A stretch of DNA of 64,000 nucleotides from Manis javanica (taxonomy: Eukaryota > Chordata > Mammalia > Pholidota > Manidae). The DNA is taken from assembly GCF_040802235.1 (NCBI RefSeq), contig NC_133161.1:107091001-107155000 (forward strand), written 5' to 3'. This document shows, piece after piece, positions 9,380-22,100 of this stretch (positions are counted from its first letter, which is position 1; each line of letters begins with the position of its first letter). A program made the position numbers and the translations under genes. The notes under the pieces are model-generated. The model saw nothing but the letters and a program-made list of their open reading frames with translations. It made no database searches and had not been told where the DNA came from.

Positions 9380-12239
9380 GTCAGTGCTTCAGCTTGTGCC
9401 ACAAGCATCCAGTGTCCATAGGTCCACTTTTCTCTGCCAGGTTTTCAGTTTGATTTTGGTTGCAAACTAAACACCTTGTAGAATTACTGTTTTTACAAAA
9501 TAAATAGAAAGTCTCTTTATTTCACTGTTCCTCACCACTGTAGTTAGAGCTATAAGTACATGTGTGTGTGTTTTAACAGAAATCGTATTCATGTATAGAG
9601 TCCTGGATGACAGCATAGTAATGATTTATATTCTGAGCATAAGTTCAGTAAGGCAGAAGGAAGTGTTATAAACAGAATGCCTTTTTGTCTTAACATTTTA
9701 TTTTCTTACTTGACTACTCCTCTATTGCTGGATTATTATTATAAGTCAAGGGCTTTTAAGTTTGAATTTAAAATTTTTGTAAAATTATGCACACGAGAAA
9801 GGTATGGCACTCATATTCTTACACATACAGGGTATTATAGGAAAACAGGAGGTACCTTTACTGATAATTCTAGTAGACACTTTAATATTGGGCACAATTT
9901 AATATTGGGCACAATATTAAAAATACTTGATTTCTTTTCTGGACTAAGAATTATAGCTTGAAAGTAAATAATGCTTTTTTTACAATTTTATTTTTCTTTT
10001 GATACACCTTATTTATAACATTTGATGTTAGAGATTGTTGCTCATATATCAAAGCATAGAATTATAACCACAATGAATGTGTTTTGGTAAGGTTTCTTGG
10101 TTTTGCAGAAATAAATGGAATTAATGGAGCAGAATTCAAGTTTCTACCTGAAAATAAAAAACTGGTCCCTGAATCATTTTTATTTTTTCTCTGTGGCTAA
10201 CTAATAAATTAGACAAATTGTGGGGAATTATCTCTCATGATTTAGACTAATTTCTCAGAATTTTTTAGTCCTACAACAATAACATAAAAAATATTCTAAT
10301 AATACAAAAGTCAGGTGTGGGCATTCAAGAAAATAATGTCGACAGTTGTGATAGTTGATGAGAGAGAAGCACAATGAAACATACACCTTGGCATGCAGAA
10401 GAGCTTAATCATGCATTTTCTTAACACCACCTTAGCTTTTAAATTAAAACGTCTGTTCAAATCACTGCTTCCCCTTTTTTAGAGCTTTAGAGCAATTGTA
10501 GCTTTAGTGGCATAGATATGAGTCTGTAATATCAGAAATATCCAGCCATAATAACCGAGCATGCTGTTGGCAGTATAAGCAAGGGTCCCTTCATATTCAA
10601 AACAGATGTATGACTGTTAAAAGATGTATTTTGTTTGTCATACTTCTTTGTCATACTTCTTTCCCCTTTCCCTTTAAAGAGAATCAGCTATAGAGGTGGG
10701 CACTCCTAGTAGCTGATGATCTTGGCTTCTGGAGGTCTCCTCCAACCCATCCCCAGGTTTCAACAGCTGAACCCTTGTGCAGCAAGCAGGTGATCAAGAG
10801 GCATGGCTCCCTGGGGGCCCTTCTTCTGGGCCATTCTGTTCCCCTTAGCCCTGTTGACATTTCCCACTGTCCCTCTCCACCACTGCTGGTAGCACAGGGA
10901 GCAGTCAGGGCAGAGCTCGGCTGCCGGCAGTGCCACAGCTGTCTCAGTCCAGCTGCCGTCTACGGGCTTCTGCTGAGAACACCATCTGGGTGCCTTTCCC
11001 TGCCCTGCACATTCCAAAACAGAAATTTCTTTCGTCTAGAAAATAGGGAGCCAAATACATTAAGGTGCCATACTTAGTCATTAAAACTTAATTTTGTCCA
11101 TTTATATCAAAATTCTCAGACATGAGGAAGGAGAGGAATAGCAGAATCTTCTCAAGCAGAAGATATCGGTGGTGATTTGAAAAAGCACAATATAGTTTTA
11201 CAGGTGGGTAACACTATGTCTTCATGGTCTAGGTCAGTGAGTGAGATGTGAAATTTGTGTTTGGCAAGGCCAGGGGGTGGTGACGGGTGGGTGCACAGAG
11301 CTAGAGAACATGGTTCTAGACTCTATTTTCTCTCACGTTAGTAATTCAAATTAAGAGCGTCTATATTCACCGAAGCTGTCTCTTAAAATTAGAAAGTGTT
11401 TAAATTATATGTCATAAACTTTCTACAGTTTCCTATGCTGGCATATGAAGTCACAAGGTTTCTTCAAGAATGCATATGAAGGCACAAGATTTTCAAGTAC
11501 TTGAAAAAATATTAATATCCTTTACCAAAAAAACTATGAGTCCAGATTCACTAACTTTATTTTCCCTTGCTGTAGATGCTAATCATGTTTTAGTCATTAG
11601 CTAGGGTATACTTGTCTTTTTATGAGCATGACTTGTTAATTTAAAATTTTAGTATTTTAGGTGATTTTGGACAAAAAGTCAAGGTTTTAACAGTCCTCTT
11701 TATTGTAATAAGAATTTTGTTAATTGCAAATGTTTTTCTAACAAATTACATTTGTGGACTCACAATGATGTATACTTATAATAAGCTCTGGATTATCTGA
11801 CAGTAAACTAGAGGTAATGGTAACAAATTCTACCTTCTAACCATAATTTGGGCCCTTGGGCATTAGCAATTTGGGTGGACTGAGCCACTACAAACAAATG
11901 TTAACATTCCTCAAATGAAATTGGAAGGGTTAATATGCTGCCAAGAAAACCATGCCGGTTACATCCAAGTTCTCTCAGCATGATCCTTTGGTTCTGGAGT
12001 AAACGCGTGAAACAACCGTACCTTCCCTCTCTTGTCCCCCCATGCCGACACTCTGAACATCTCAGAAAAGAAAAGGTGGTCAACTGTTTCTGACTCTGTT
12101 TTCATACGGATTGTGTTCCAAAAGCTCATTTGTAAGTTGATTATTTGAAACAGGGAACATCTTTGGGGTGGGGTGGAGTGTGGTGTAGAATAATCACCTG
12201 GAGAGATTTTTTTCAAACTGTGCTGCTTCTTCAAGATTC
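9380..12239. other. gene-free stretch
   Basis: AT-rich, apart from a GC-richer island at about 10680-11030. No exon of LANCL2 or another gene, no RNA gene and no young repeat was recognised. Overlapping short ORFs on both strands at 10760-11077 lack motifs and are probably chance. Confidence 0.5.
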
Positions 12240-12895
12240 TGATAACATCCTAAGTTTAAGCATTGTTTATGTAAATATACCACAGTTTATCCATTTGTTT
12301 TTCAGTTTTTAGGTGTTTGCTTTTAGGAATCAATTGCTATGAACATTCTTAGAAGGTCTTTTTGTAGACATATGTTTTCATTTCTTTTAAGCTAATACCT
12401 AGGAGTGTAATTGCTGGATCAGAGGGTAGATGTATATTTAGTGTTATGAGAAACTGCCAGACCTCTTCTCAAAGTAGTGGTCATACGTTTTACATTCCAT
12501 CAACAGCATAAGAGTTCCAGTTGTTCCACGTCTTTGTCTTTTTAACTCTGTTCTGGTGAGGATTCCATTGTGGTTTTGATTTGCATCTTCCTGATTTATA
12601 GTGTTGAGCAGTTTTGCTTGTGCTCATGGGTCATTTGTATATCTTTCTTTGTTGAATGTCTGTTCATATTTTTACCTGCGTTGTTTTATTTATTTATTTT
12701 GTCTTTTTATTATTGAGTTATAAGAATTCTTAATGTGTCTGGCTACAAGCCATTTTGTCAGATACAGGTTTTGGAAATAATTTTTCCCATGCTGTTTGGT
12801 GTGCTCAAATTCCTGATAGTATCTGATAGTTTTTAATTCTGATAAAGTCTATTTTATCAGTGTTCTTTTTGTGGTAATTATTTTCTGTATCTTTT
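12240..12895 (-). mobile_element. old LINE-1 fragment, left part
   Basis: Antisense old L1 ORF2 C-terminal text, for example CCTAGGAGTGTAATTGCTGG and TTTTGATTTGCATCTTCCTG. It ends at TTCTGTATCTTT and resumes after the 3 kb insertion at 15896 with CTCTGTATCTTTC, so the two pieces are one element. Heavily diverged. Confidence 0.8.
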
Positions 12896-13095
12896 TTTTT
12901 TTCATTGAAGGGTAGTTGACACACAGTATTACATTAGTTTCAGGTGTACAATACAGTGATTTAACATTTATATACATGATAATTCTAGGTACCAGCTATC
13001 ACCATACCAAGTTGTTACAATATTTTGACTATATTCCTTATGCTATACATTACATCCCGGTTACTTATTTATTTTACAATTGGAAGTGTGTACTT
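12896..13095 (-). mobile_element. L1 3'-end segment at the left of a composite insertion
   Basis: A T run is followed by antisense L1 3' UTR text of an older type (ATTGAAGGGTAGTTGACA, GTTTCAGGTGTACAA, then TTATTTATTTTACAATTGGA). It stops abruptly at the T run of the next element. Its own 5' continuation is not adjacent. Confidence 0.65.
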
Positions 13096-14742
13096 TTTTT
13101 TTTTGTGAGGGCATCTCTCATATTTATTAATCAAATGGTTGTTAACCACAATAAAATTCTGTATAGGGGGGTCAATGCTCAATGCACAATCATTAATCCA
13201 CCCCAAGCCTAATTTTCATCAGTCTCCAATCTTCTGAAGCATAACAAACAAGTTCTTACATGGAGAACAAATTCTTACATAGTGAATAAGTTACATGGTG
13301 AACATTACAAGGGCAGTCATCACAGAGGCTTTTGGTTTTGATCATGCATTATGGACCATAAACAGTCAGTTCAAATATGAATATTCATTTGATTTTTATA
13401 CTTGATTTATATGTGGATACCACATTTCTCTCTTTATTATTATTATTTTTAATAAAATGCTGAAGTGGTAGGTAGATACAAGATAAAGGTAGAAAACATA
13501 GTTTAGTGTTGTAAGAGAGCAAGTGTAGATGATCAGGTGTGTGCCTGTAGACTATGTGTTAATCCAAGCTAGACAAGGGCAATAAAACATTCACGTATGC
13601 AAAAGATTTCTCTCAGAACAGGGGGAGGGGGGAGGTTCTAAGCCTCACCTCTGTTGATCCCCATTTTCTCACCTGATGGCCCTCCTGCGACTGTGCCTGT
13701 CTTAGGTTGTTCCTCCCTTGAGGAATCTTACCCGTCTCTGGCTAACCAGTCATCTTCTGGGGCCATACAGGGAAATGTTAAGTTGGTAAGTGAGAGAGAA
13801 GCCTTATTGTTTGAAAAGGTTAGCTTTTTACTTCTTTGCATATTTTATGCCCTGTGGCTTCTGTGCCCAGCATTTGTCTTGAGGTGTCTTTACCACTTGG
13901 AAGAATTATGATACTCGGTAAATTCGATATGAGGCACGAATTCTACTTAAGGGTTATAATTAGGAAGGAAGAAGAAAAGCTATAGAAGTAGCAGGTGGAA
14001 GAAAACCTGGGAAGATTGATTATTTCTTTGAAATACCTTCTTGTAGAGTAACTTCAGCATGTATAGGTTTTAAACTACTAATTAATTTGAACACACACAT
14101 TAACATAATAGGAGTACAGTTACGTAACCAAAGCATACCTGTAATTACCAGCCATCTCCAGTGAAACCAAGAAAACCAGTTAGGCACCTTAGGCATTTGT
14201 GAAAACTTATCTATAATATGGTGAATATTGTCCAACTGAACTTGAACAGTCTGAGAGAAATGAGACAAATTAAAACAACCCATTCCTGGGGACTGTTCAC
14301 ATCCCATATGTTCTTTCAACAGTAAATAGTCTGTAGTTGTAAGATTTTGGAGCGCTACAATTTGCACTTCTCCTAATTCTTGGTTGGGTTCCAACAGTTT
14401 AGATCCAGTCAAATTTGTTGTTTTGCTATATGCACAGGCCAGCTTAGATATCTCCTTCTTCATTCCCATGGCAAGTCCAGGAACTGGTGGGATGAGTGCA
14501 TCTACACCTGTAGCAGTGCATGGATCTTTGTTGGGGTTTTTTGATGGTCATCTTCTGGGATGAGTCTTCCCAAAAGTGCTGATGTTGGAAGTTCTTTTTC
14601 ATATCGTATCTTAGTTCATTTTCAGGGTAGCCAAATTAGGATTTGATCCTCTGTATAAACACAAACAGACCCTATGCCTACACTTTTATATGCCCTTTAT
14701 ATCATTGTGTAGAACTCACTGGAGGTCACCACACAGGAACTG
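13096..14742 (-). mobile_element. env/LTR-derived retroposon, long copy
   Basis: In antisense it begins with a T run and GAGGGCATCTCTCATATTTA, the exact counterpart of the AATAAA plus A-tail end of the 2201-2400 element. It then spans an LTR-like non-coding part (to about 14000) and an env-like ORF (14020-14469) before ending at about 14742. The transcript end follows AATAAA and is replaced by poly(A) where a provirus would continue into U5. This indicates reverse transcription of a polyadenylated mRNA by L1 machinery. No gag or pol is present, so the template resembles an env-type transcript. Confidence 0.75.
14020..14469 (-). pseudogene. retroviral env transmembrane-subunit fragment
   Basis: A 149-codon open frame. 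Visible features are a heptad-like leucine pattern (LQNLTTTDYLLLKEHMG), a Cys-x6-Cys motif (CEQSPGMGC) of the kind that follows the immunosuppressive-like region in gamma-type TM subunits, then NLSHFSQTVQVQLDNIHH, a Trp-rich membrane-proximal stretch (WFSWFHWRW) and a hydrophobic membrane span before ISSLK. Surface subunit and fusion peptide are absent, so it is only a C-terminal remnant inside a retroposon. The open frame may be young rather than selected. Confidence 0.75.
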
Positions 14743-15895
14743 CTTTTTTTTTTTATCATTAATCTACACTTACATTACGAATATTTTGTTTACTAGGCTC
14801 TCCCCTATACCAGGTCCCCCCTATATACCCCTTTACAGTCACTGCCCATCAGCGTAGCAAAATATTGTAGAATCAATACTTGTCTTCTCTGTGTTGTACA
14901 GCCCTCCCCTTTCTCCCATACCCCCATGCATGGTACTCTTAATACCCCCTTTTTCTCCTCCTCCCTTATCCCTCCCTACCCACCCATCCTCCCCAGTCCC
15001 TTTCCCTTTGGTACCTGTTAGTCCATTCTTGAGTTCTGTGATTCTGTTGCTATTTTGTTCCTTCAGTTTTTCCTTTGTTCTTATACTCCTCAAATGAGTG
15101 AAATCATTTGGTATTTCTCTTTCTCCACTTAGTTTGTTTCACTGAGCATAATACCCTCCAGCTCCATCCATGTTTGCTGCAAATGGTAGGGTTTTCCCTT
15201 TTCTTATGGCTGAGTAGTATTCCATTGTGTATATGTACCACATCTTCTTTATCCATTCATCTACTGATGGACATTTAGGTTGCTTCCAATTCTTGGCTAT
15301 TGTAAATAGTGCTGCGATAAACATAGGGGTGCATTGGTCTTTCTCATACTTGATTGCTGCATTCTTAGGGTAAATTCCTAGGAGTAGAATTCCTGGGTCA
15401 AATGGTAAGTCTATTTTGAGCATTTTGATGTACCTCCATACTGCTTTCCACAATGGTTGAATTAATTTACATTCCCACCAGCAGTGTAGGAGGGTTCCCC
15501 TTTCTCCACAGCCTCGCCAACATTTGTTGTTGTTTGTCTTTTGGATGGCAGCCATCCTTACTGGTGTGAGATGATACCTCATTGTAGTTTTAATTTGCAT
15601 TTCTCTGATAATTAGCGATGTGGAGCATCTTTTCATGTGTCTGTTGGCCATCTGTATTTCTTTTTTGGAGAACCATCTGTTCAGTTCCTCTGCCCATTTT
15701 TTAATTGGGTTATTTGTTTTTTGTTTGTTGAGGCATGTGAGCTCTTTATATATTCTGGATGTCAAGCCTTTATCGGATGTGTCATTTTCAAATATATTCT
15801 CTCATACTGTAGGGTTCCTTTTTGTTCTATTGATGGTGTCTTTTTCTGTACAGAAGCTTTTCAGCTTAATATAGTCCCACTTGTTCATTTTTACT
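14743..15895 (-). mobile_element. young LINE-1, 5'-truncated
   Basis: The antisense copy starts with a T run and ATCATTAATCTACACTTACA (the family's 3' end). It runs through the 3' UTR and the ORF2 C-terminal domain, where 15139-15765 stays open for 208 codons and includes [12 protein letters not shown] and the Cys cluster around [13 protein letters not shown], and ends 5' truncated at about 15895. It is the right-hand component of the composite insertion in the old L1. Confidence 0.9.
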
Positions 15896-16560
15896 CTCTG
15901 TATCTTTCTAAGAAATTTTACATGCTTTCAGATTATCCAGATAATACTCTGCTACAGGGTTCATGGATTTAGATTTGACATTTAGAACTGTGATCTGTCT
16001 CAAGTTTTGTGTATTATGTGAGGTAAAGAGTGAGATTTTTTTTTAACTTGTAGGGACACCTGGTTATTTCCACATCATTTGTTGAAAGACTTATTTCCCT
16101 AGGTGGATTAATTTTGGAGCCTTTATAAAAATCAAATTAACTAGTAAGCATGAGTTTATTTCTGGCCTCTCTGTATCGTTATTTTACCCTGTTTTTTCCT
16201 GTCATTATGACACGATTTCAATTACACTAGCTTAACTGTAAGTATTGAAGTCAGGTAATTTAAGACTTCAACTGTATTCTTTTTCAAAAGCACCTTAAAC
16301 AATCCAGATCCTTTGCATTCCCATATAACTTTTAGAGTCAGTTTGTCAATTTCTGCAAAAGAGGCCTTTTGGGCTTAAGAGTGAGATTGTCTTGAATCTA
16401 TGGATAAATTTTGGTAGAATTGATCCATGTGGAATCTTACTCACAAATACAGTATATCTCTCCATTTATTGATACTTTCATTTCTGTCAGCAATGTTTTA
16501 TAGTTTTTGATGTCTTTAAAGTATATCTCTTTACACTTGGACTTGTCTGAAAATCCAGTC
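15896..16560 (-). mobile_element. old LINE-1 fragment, right part
   Basis: Continuation of the diverged antisense L1 from 12895, starting with CTCTGTATCTTTCTAAGAAA and including the L1 words CATTTGTTGAAAGAC and TTTGTCAATTTCTGCAAAA. No frame survives. The right limit is approximate. Confidence 0.7.
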
Positions 16561-16589
16561 TAACAATGTGACCTTTAGTTTGGAAAGTT

Positions 16590-16700
16590 ATTATACATTT
16601 ATTGTTTAATCTATATATAATGTTTAATATACATATACAATGTATGTATATACATATACATATCTATAAATTCATACTGTTTAGAATACACATACATACA
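16590..16700. repeat. AT-rich TATA/CATA low-complexity run
   Basis: Imperfect (TACATA)n-like sequence. Nothing coding. Confidence 0.7.
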
Positions 16701-16879
16701 CAGGAATTATTTATATGGTTAAATTTAGCTTTGCCATTTTCCACTTGGTTTCTATGGGCTACATCTTGGAATTTTCTTCCTCCTGTTTTTCCTTTCTTTC
16801 CTTTTGTAGGGAAATAGGAGAGATTAATTGAATATTGTCTAGAATTTCATTTTAATTTCTCTCTTGACTCTAATTGTAT

Positions 16880-18825
16880 TTTTTATGTTATCATTAATCT
16901 ACAATTACATGAGGAACATTATGTTTCCTAGACTCCCCGCTTCACCAAGTCCCCCCCACAAACCCCATTACAGTCACTGTCCATCAGCATAGTAAGATGC
17001 TGTAGAATCACTACTTGTCTTGTTGCACAGCCCTCCCCATGCCTCCCCCAACATTATACACCAACATTATACATGCTAATCATAATACCCCCTTTCTTTT
17101 TCCCCACCCTTATCCCTCCCTTCCCAACCATCCTCCTCAGTCCCTTTCCCTTTGGTAACTGTTAGTTCATTCTTGGGTTCTGTGATTCTTCTGCTGTTTT
17201 GTTCCTTCAGTTTTTCTTTGTTCTTATACTACACAGATGAGTGAAATCATTTGGTACTTGTCTTTCTCTGCCTGGCTTATTTCACTGAGCATAATACCCT
17301 CTAGCTCCATCCATGGTGTTGCAAAATGGTAGGATTTGTTTTCTTCTTATGGCTGAATAATATTCCATTGTGTATACGTACCACATCTTCTTCATCCATT
17401 CATCTACTGATGGACACTTAGGCTGCTTCCATTTCTTGGCTATTGTAAATAATGCTGTGATAAACATAGAGGTACATCTGTCTTTTTCAAACTGGGCTGC
17501 TGCATTCTTAGGGTAAATTCCTAGAAGTAGAATTCCTGGGTCAAATGGTATTTCTATTTTGAGCATTTTAGGAACCTCTATACTGCTTTCCACAATGGTT
17601 AAACTAACTTACATTCCCACCAGCAGTATAGGAGGGTTCCCCTTTCTCCACAACCTTGCCAACATTTGTTGTTGTTTGTCTTTTGGATTGTGGCAATTCT
17701 CACTGGTGTAAGGCGATATCTCATTGTGGTTTTAATTTGCATTTCTCTGATGACAAGTGATGTGGAGCATCGTTTCATGTGTCTGCTGGCCATCTGAATT
17801 TCTTCTTTAGAGAACTGTCTATTCAGCTCCTCTGCCCATTTTTTATCTGGATTATTTGCTTTTTGTTTGTTGAGGTGCATGAGCTCTTTATATATTTTTT
17901 GGATGTCGGGCCTTTATCAGATCTGTCCTATATAGATATATTCTCCCATACTGTAGGATACCTTTTTGTTCTATTGATGGTGTCCTTTGCTGTACAGAAG
18001 CTTTTCAGATTGATATAGTCCCACTGTTCATTTTTGCTTTTGTTTCCCTTGCCCAGGGAGATATGTTCATGAAGAAGTCACTCACATTTATGTCTAAGAG
18101 ATTTTTCCTATGTTTTTTTCTAAGAGTTTTATGGTTTCATGACTTACATTCAGGTCTTTGATCCATTTCGAATTTACTTTTGTGTATGGGGTTAGACAAT
18201 GGTCCAGTTTCATTCTCTTCCATGTAACTGTCCAGTTTTTCCAGCACCATCTGTTGAAGAGACTGTCATTTCCCCATTGTATGCCCATGGCTCCTTTATC
18301 ATATATTAATTGACTACATATGTTTGGGTTAATGTCTGGAGTCTCTATTCTGTTCCACTGGTCTGTGGCTCTGTTCTTGTGCCAGTACCAGTCTGTCTTG
18401 ATTACTGTGGCTTTGTAGTAGAGTTTGACGTTGGGGAGTGACATCATCCCCCCTTTTTTCTTCCCCCCCAATTTTATTTATGATCCTTTTGATGTATTTT
18501 TTAATTCGGTTTGCAAATATTTGGCTATTCGGGGCCTTTGGTGGTTCCATATGAATTTTTGAACTCTTTATTCCAGTTCATTGAAGAATGCTATTGGTAA
18601 TTTGATAGGGATTACATAGACTCTATATTGCTTTGGGCAGGATGGCCATTTTGACGATATTAATTCTTCCTAGCCAGGAGCATGGGATGAGTTTCCATTT
18701 GTTAATGTCCTCTTTAATTTCTCTTAAGAGTGTCTTATAGTTTTCAGGATATAGGTCTTTCACTTCCTTGGTTAGGTTTATTCCTAGGTATTTTATTCTT
18801 TTTTTTTTTCAGTTTTACTTTTGAG
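16880..18825 (-). mobile_element. young LINE-1, 5'-truncated, with displaced internal piece
   Basis: Antisense 3' UTR from TATCATTAATCTACAATTAC, then ORF2 C-terminal frames 17282-17593, 17599-17880 and 18094-18471. At about 18478-18523 a ~45 bp piece encoding [15 protein letters not shown], which belongs some hundreds of codons upstream in ORF2, is inserted among sequence for the AKAIL..KNK region. After it the order returns to the expected text. The element ends near 18800 in T-rich sequence where the next L1 begins. Confidence 0.88.
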
Positions 18826-19194
18826 TGCTGGATATTCTTTTTTTTTTTAATTTTATTTTGGTATCATTAATCTACAATTTCATGAAGGACATTATGTTTA
18901 CTAGGCTTCCCCCTTCACCAAGCCCCCCCACATCCCCATTCACAGTCACTGTCCATCAACATACTAAGATGCTGTAAAATCACTACTAGTCTTCTCTGTG
19001 TTGCACAGCCCTCCCCATGACCCCACACACACACTATACATGCTCATCGTAATGCCCACTTTCTTTTTTTCCCTCCCTTATCCCTCCCTTCCCACCCATC
19101 CTCACCAGTCCCTTTTCCTTTGGTAACTATTAGTCCATTCTTGGGTTCACTGGTTCTGCTGCTGCTTTGATCCTTCAGTTTTCTTATGTTCTTA

Positions 19195-22100
19195 TACTCC
19201 ACATATGAGTGAAATCATTTGGTACTTGTCTTTCTCCACCTGGCTTATTTCACTGAGCATAACACCCTCTAGCTCCATCCATGTTGTTGCGAATGGTAGG
19301 ATTTGTTTTTTTCTTATGGCTGAGTAATATTCCATTGTGTATATGTACCACATCTTCTTCATCCATTAATCTACTGATGGACATTTAGGTTGCTTCCATA
19401 TCATGGCTATTGTAAATAGTGCAGTGATAAAAATAGGGGTGCATCTGTCTTTTTCAAACTGGAGGGCTGCATTCTTGGGGTAAATTCCTAGAAGTGGAAT
19501 TCCTGGGTCAAATGGTATTTCTATTTTGAGCATTTTGAGGAACCTCTATACTGCTTTCCACAATGGTTGAACTAATTTGCATTCCCACCAGCAGTGTAGG
19601 AGGGTTCCCCTTTCTCCACAACCTTGCCAACATTTGTTGTTGTTTGTCTTTTGGATGGCAGCCATCCTTACTGGTGTGAGATGATATCTCATTGTGGTTT
19701 TAATTTGCATTTCTCTGATGACAAGCGATGTGGAGCATTATTTCATGTATCTGTTGGCCATGTGAATTTCTTTTTTAGAGAACTGTCTATTCAGCTCCTC
19801 TGCCCATTTTTTAATTGGGTTATTTGCTTTTTGTTTGTTGAGGTGTGTGAGCTCTTTATATATTCTGAACGTCAAGCCTTTATCGGATGCGTCATTTTCA
19901 AATATATTCTCCCATACTGTAAGGTTCCTTTTTGTTCTATTGATGGTGTCCTTTGCTGTACAGAAGCTTTTCAGCTTGATATAGTCCCATTTGTTCACTT
20001 TTGCATTTGTTTCCCTTGCCTGGGGAGATATGTTCAAGAAATGGTCACTCATGTTTATATCTAAGAGATTTTTTGCCTATGTTTTCTTCTAAGAGTTTTA
20101 TGGTTTCGTGACTTACATTCAAGTCTTTGATCCATTCGAATTTACTTTTGTGTATGGGGTTAGACAGTGATCCAGTTTCATTTTCTTACATGTAGCTGTC
20201 CAGTTTTGCCAGCACCTTCTGTTGAAGAGACTGTCCTTTCCCCATTGTATGTCCATGGCCCCTTTATTGAATATTAGTTGACCATATATGTTTGGGTTAA
20301 TGTTTGGAGTCTCTGTTCTGTTCCATTGGTCTGTGGCTCTGTTCTTCTGCCAGTACCAAATTGTCTTGTTTACTGTGGCTTTGTAGTAGAGCTTGAAGTT
20401 GGGGAGTGAGATCCCCCCCCAACTTTATTCTTCCTTCTGAGGATTGCTTTAGCTCTTCGAGGTCTTTGGTGTTTCCATGTGAATTTTTGAACTCTTTGTT
20501 CCAGTTCATTGAAGAATGCTGTTGGTAGTTTGATAGGGATTGCATCGAATCTGTATATTGCTTTGGGTAGGATGGCCATTTTGACGATATTAATTCTTCC
20601 TAGCCAGGAGCATGGGATGAGTTTCCATTTGTTAGTGACCTCTTTAATTTCTCTTAAGAGTGTCTGTCTTATAGTTTTCAGGGTATAAGTCTTTCACTTC
20701 CTTGGTTAGGTTTATTCCTAGGTATTTTATTCTTTTTGATGCTATTGTGAATGGAATTGTTTTCCTGATTTCTCTTTCTATTAGTTCATTGTTAGTGTAT
20801 AGGAAAGCCTCCAGCTTCTGTGTATTAATTTTGTATCCTGCAACTTTGCTGAATTCCTGTATTAGTTCTAATAGTTTTGGAGTGGAGTCATTAGGGTTTT
20901 TTATGTACAATATCATGTCATCTGCAAATAGTGACAGTTTAACTACTTCTTTACCAATCTGGTTTCCTTGTATTTCTTTGTTTTGTCTGATTGCTGTGGC
21001 TATTACCTGCAGTACTATGTTAAATAACAGTGGGGAGAGTGGGCATCCCTGTCTGGTTCCTGATCTCAGAGGAAATGCTTTCAGCTTCTCGCTGTTCAGT
21101 ATAATGCTGGCTGTGAGTTTATCATATATTTCCTTTATTATGTTGAGGTACTTGCCCTCTATTCCCATTTTGCTGAGAGATTTTATCATGAATGGATGTT
21201 GAATTTTGTCAAATGCTTTTTCAGCATCTATGGAGATGATCATGTGGTTTTTGTCCTTCTTTTTGTTGATATGGTGGATGATGTTTATGGATTTTTGAAT
21301 GTTGTACCATCTTTGCATCCCTGGGATGAATACCACTTGGTCATGGTGTATGATCCTTTTGATATACTGTTGAATTCTGTTTGCTAATATTTTACTGAGT
21401 ATTTTTGCATCTACATTCATCAGGGATATTGGTCTGTAATTTTCTTTTTTGGTGAGGTCTTTGCCTGGTTTTGGTATTAGGGTGATGTTGGCTTCATAGA
21501 ATGAGTTTGGGAGTATTCCCTCTTCTTCTATTTTTTGGAACACTTTAAGGAGAATGGGTTTAATGTCTTCTCTGTGTGTCTGATAAAATTCCGAGGTAAA
21601 TCCGTCCGGCCCCGGGGTTTTGTTCTTGGGTAGTTTTTTGATTATGACTTCAATTTCGTTGCTGGTAACTAGTTTGTTTAGATTTTCTGTTTCTTCCTTG
21701 ATCAGTCTTGGAAGGTTGTATTTTTCTAGGAAGTTGTCCATTTCTTCTAGGTTTTCCAGCTTGTTAGTATATAGGTTTTCATAGTACTCTCTAATAATTC
21801 TTTGTATTTTTGTGGGGTCAATCGTGGCTCTTCCTTTCTCGTTTCAGATTCTGCTGTGGTATGTTGATTATGTTTTCTCTTAATAAGTCCGGCTAGAGGC
21901 TTATCTATTTTGTTTATTTTCTGAAAGTACCAGCTCTTGATTTCACTGAGTTTTTTCTATTATTTTATCCTTCTTAATTTTTTTTATTTCTTCTCTGGTT
22001 TTTATTATGTCCCTCGTTCTGCTGACTTTAGGTCTCATTTGTTCTTCTTTTCCAGTTTTGGTAATTGGGATGTTAGACTATTCATTTGGGATTGTTCTTC

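Noticed and set aside
10680..11077. GC-richer block with overlapping ORFs as a missing LANCL2 exon
   Set aside because: No similarity to the expected LANCL2 sequence (second zinc-ligand region) and no consistent splice pair.
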